Position numbers and translations under genes: made by a program | From: Dolomedes plantarius | Taxonomy: Eukaryota; Arthropoda; Arachnida; Araneae; Dolomedidae | NCBI GenBank assembly: GCA_907164885.2 | Contig: OU015490.1 | Coordinates: 234,660,332-234,724,331 of the forward strand | Length of the DNA: 64,000 bases | Direction of reading: 5' to 3' | The notes under the pieces: generated by a model | Databases searched by the model: none | What the model saw: the letters and a program-made list of their open reading frames with translations, nothing else | Told to the model about the DNA's origin: nothing | In this document: piece by piece, positions 62,327 to 64,000 of the stretch | Layout: every line of letters begins with the position of its first letter | Position numbering within the stretch: position 1 is the first letter of the stretch

Positions 62327-63588
62327 TCAATTAAACCTTAAGTCATCGGATGAATTTTTTGCTGTAACCCAAGTCTTTGTAGGTGTTGCAGTTTAAATGA
62401 ACAGTAGGGTAATTTTTGAACTTTTTCAGTTATCCTACTAAACTGAAATAATTTAATAATTGTAGATAGCTAAGTTTTAAATTTACAGTGTATTTTTGAG
62501 TTTCCTCAATTGTTTTTGATTTCTTTTATATGTAATGAGAAATAGAACGATATTTCCTCCGTTGTTTTGTCAGAACGAATACTAACAGATGTTATATAAA
62601 AGAACACCTTCGTGTTACCATATGTCTCTAAATTGATAAATTCCTTCTTATTTTCACAAAGACATCCAAGATATCAAACTATAAGATTTTACAATTCTGG
62701 TTTGCTTTTTTTATCATATGGATGCTTCCATTTGTGGGAACTAAGACAGGATTTATTACTAAAGTATCTTTACTTTTAAGAATATTTGCAGACCAATACT
62801 GCGTATTAAGTAAATATAATATTTTCTTTTTCTAGAATTTCTTTCATCTTAAAATAGGCCTTCTTTAGTGATCTTTACAACATAATTAGCTAGGGAAAGG
62901 GGAAATTTACGAAACTAACGACGAAGTTAGTTTAGAAATATTGATTTAGTAGAGATAAAAGTAAACGATGTGGAAGTAAAATGGACTTTCCTCGTTGCAT
63001 ATCGGTGACATATTGGCAAATATATCAGCACGCTTATGCAAACATAAAGGTTTGATTTATCGATTTCCGATATTTACAATAAACTCTACGAATACATTAA
63101 AAATTCAATTTTAATGTAGTTGTAATTGTTTAATTTTAATGTTTTTGTGGAGTTCATTATTCCCAGGTTTGTCAGCAGTATCTTAGGGCTAGATATTTGA
63201 GGTTTGCATCGTACCTCAATGGTAAAATATTAATGCCTATAAAACACAATACTCCATTAAAATAACTGCGTTTTCCAATCTGGGGTATTTTCCATAGTAT
63301 CACAGGGCGTGAACTCTCCTAGAGGATGTATTGGCTATATTATTGTTACTGATGTACTGAGTGTGTGTACAGCTTGTTTTGTGAACATTTTTTATTGGGC
63401 TGTTGAATATTTTCAGGGGCGTGTTTTTGTTGTTTAAACTTTTTTGAGTGAGCATATGGTCACGAGGATATAGAGATGAAATAAGGGAAATCCAAGGAAC
63501 CTATAGGTATTATGTTCTTTATACATTTGGATAGATTTATATCCCCTCCTCCCCTTTAAAAATCAGCTTTTTTGAGGGAATGACTTTC
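62327..63588. other. AT-rich, no recognised gene
   Basis: No motif, repeat family or terminal repeats were identified. Confidence 0.4.
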
Positions 63589-63921
63589 TTAAATTTCCAT
63601 TTCCAAATGTAACTCCCCCATTCCACCCCTTACGATCTTTTCAATAATGACTTCAAAATAATAGAAACTGGCAATAGCCTGCCTCACGGAGGCAGGCATA
63701 TGTTTGACCGCAGAATCCGTCCTATTGGGGATTGTTTCCTCAGTTTTGCAGTTAGGTGACACTGCTGATGTACTGACCGCTAACGCATCAGCTTCTTTTC
63801 GGCTTTTACGCATGTTGCTCATGCTGTCGGGAGCGGTAGGTGGCACCTTTTCGAATTTCGCAGACTCTGCTCTCTTCATTTTCTTTTCTTTTGCCTGGTT
63901 TTGATTGTAAAAATCTCTCAT
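63589..63921 (-). CDS. Unrecognised 110-codon frame
   Basis: The frame is charged and Ser/Ala-rich (for example EKKMKRAESAKFEKVPP and SRKEADALAVSTSAVSPN). Its coding-like codon use is more convincing than that of most frames here. I recognise no domain. It could be a fragment of a transposon-associated or host DNA-binding protein, or chance. Upstream sequence to the window edge gives no in-frame extension I can support. No splice signals were established. Confidence 0.25.
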   Translation of the reverse strand: MRDFYNQNQAKEKKMKRAESAKFEKVPPTAPDSMSNMRKSRKEADALAVSTSAVSPNCKTEETIPNRTDSAVKHMPASVRQAIASFYYFEVIIEKIVRGGMGELHLEMEI

Positions 63922-64000
63922 AAGGGCCGATATAGTGGAGCAGAGGCTACTTTAGACTCTTCTAACAGCTATAATTTTCAGAAATCGTAACCGATCTTCA

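Overview
The window is eukaryotic, AT-rich and repeat-dense. It looks like an arthropod, possibly an insect or arachnid, but I cannot name the species. The evidence is the mix of elements: Tc1/mariner, pogo, hAT, piggyBac, Helitron and Ty3/gypsy-like LTR elements, a tRNA-derived SINE family, long (TA)n and (CA)n microsatellites, and a satellite array. I recognise no complete host gene and no tRNA, rRNA, CRISPR or bacterial gene. Almost every long open frame is transposase or retroelement debris, or a shadow of a simple repeat.

Layout. 0.6-2.6 kb: a diverged ~300-bp tandem array split by a non-autonomous hAT element (perfect 8-bp target duplication) that carries a 63-bp minisatellite. 2.6-3.9 kb: a Tc1-like element with a dead transposase. 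4.9-6.3 and 6.95-8.6 kb: two decayed piggyBac-like elements. 12.1-13.5 kb: a Tc1-like element whose transposase is nearly intact. 14.2-17.9 kb: non-coding LTR element A. 18.8-20.7 kb: a microsatellite-bearing repeat, then a hAT-like element with a Helitron remnant inside it. 23.0-25.8 kb: six copies of a ~480-bp satellite. 25.8-26.3 kb: a short non-repetitive stretch, the best candidate for host sequence. 27.3-29.1 kb: two TA-flanked MITEs. 33.8-38.1 kb: a piggyBac element split by a solo LTR. 40.2-44.2 kb: a decayed gag-protease LTR element (D). 45.8-47.4 kb: a pogo-like element. 47.6-48.3 kb: a SINE next to a mariner fragment. 49.3-58.7 kb: LTR element B with a pol remnant, then non-coding LTR element C, joined by a (TA)n run. 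59.7-62.3 kb: a mariner, a small MITE and another transposase remnant.

How the parts relate. Element B (plus strand) and elements A and C (minus strand) share the sequence next to the polypurine tract and a similar sequence after the 5' LTR. I read A and C as non-autonomous derivatives of B's family. All three begin directly against (TA)n runs, which suggests integration into alternating AT DNA. The SINE occurs at least five times. Several insertions are nested, which gives relative ages: hAT before Helitron, piggyBac before solo LTR, and the ~300-bp array before hAT.

Everything here was read by eye. Boundaries of terminal repeats and target duplications are usually good to a few bases. Boundaries of decayed coding regions and of dispersed repeats are approximate.
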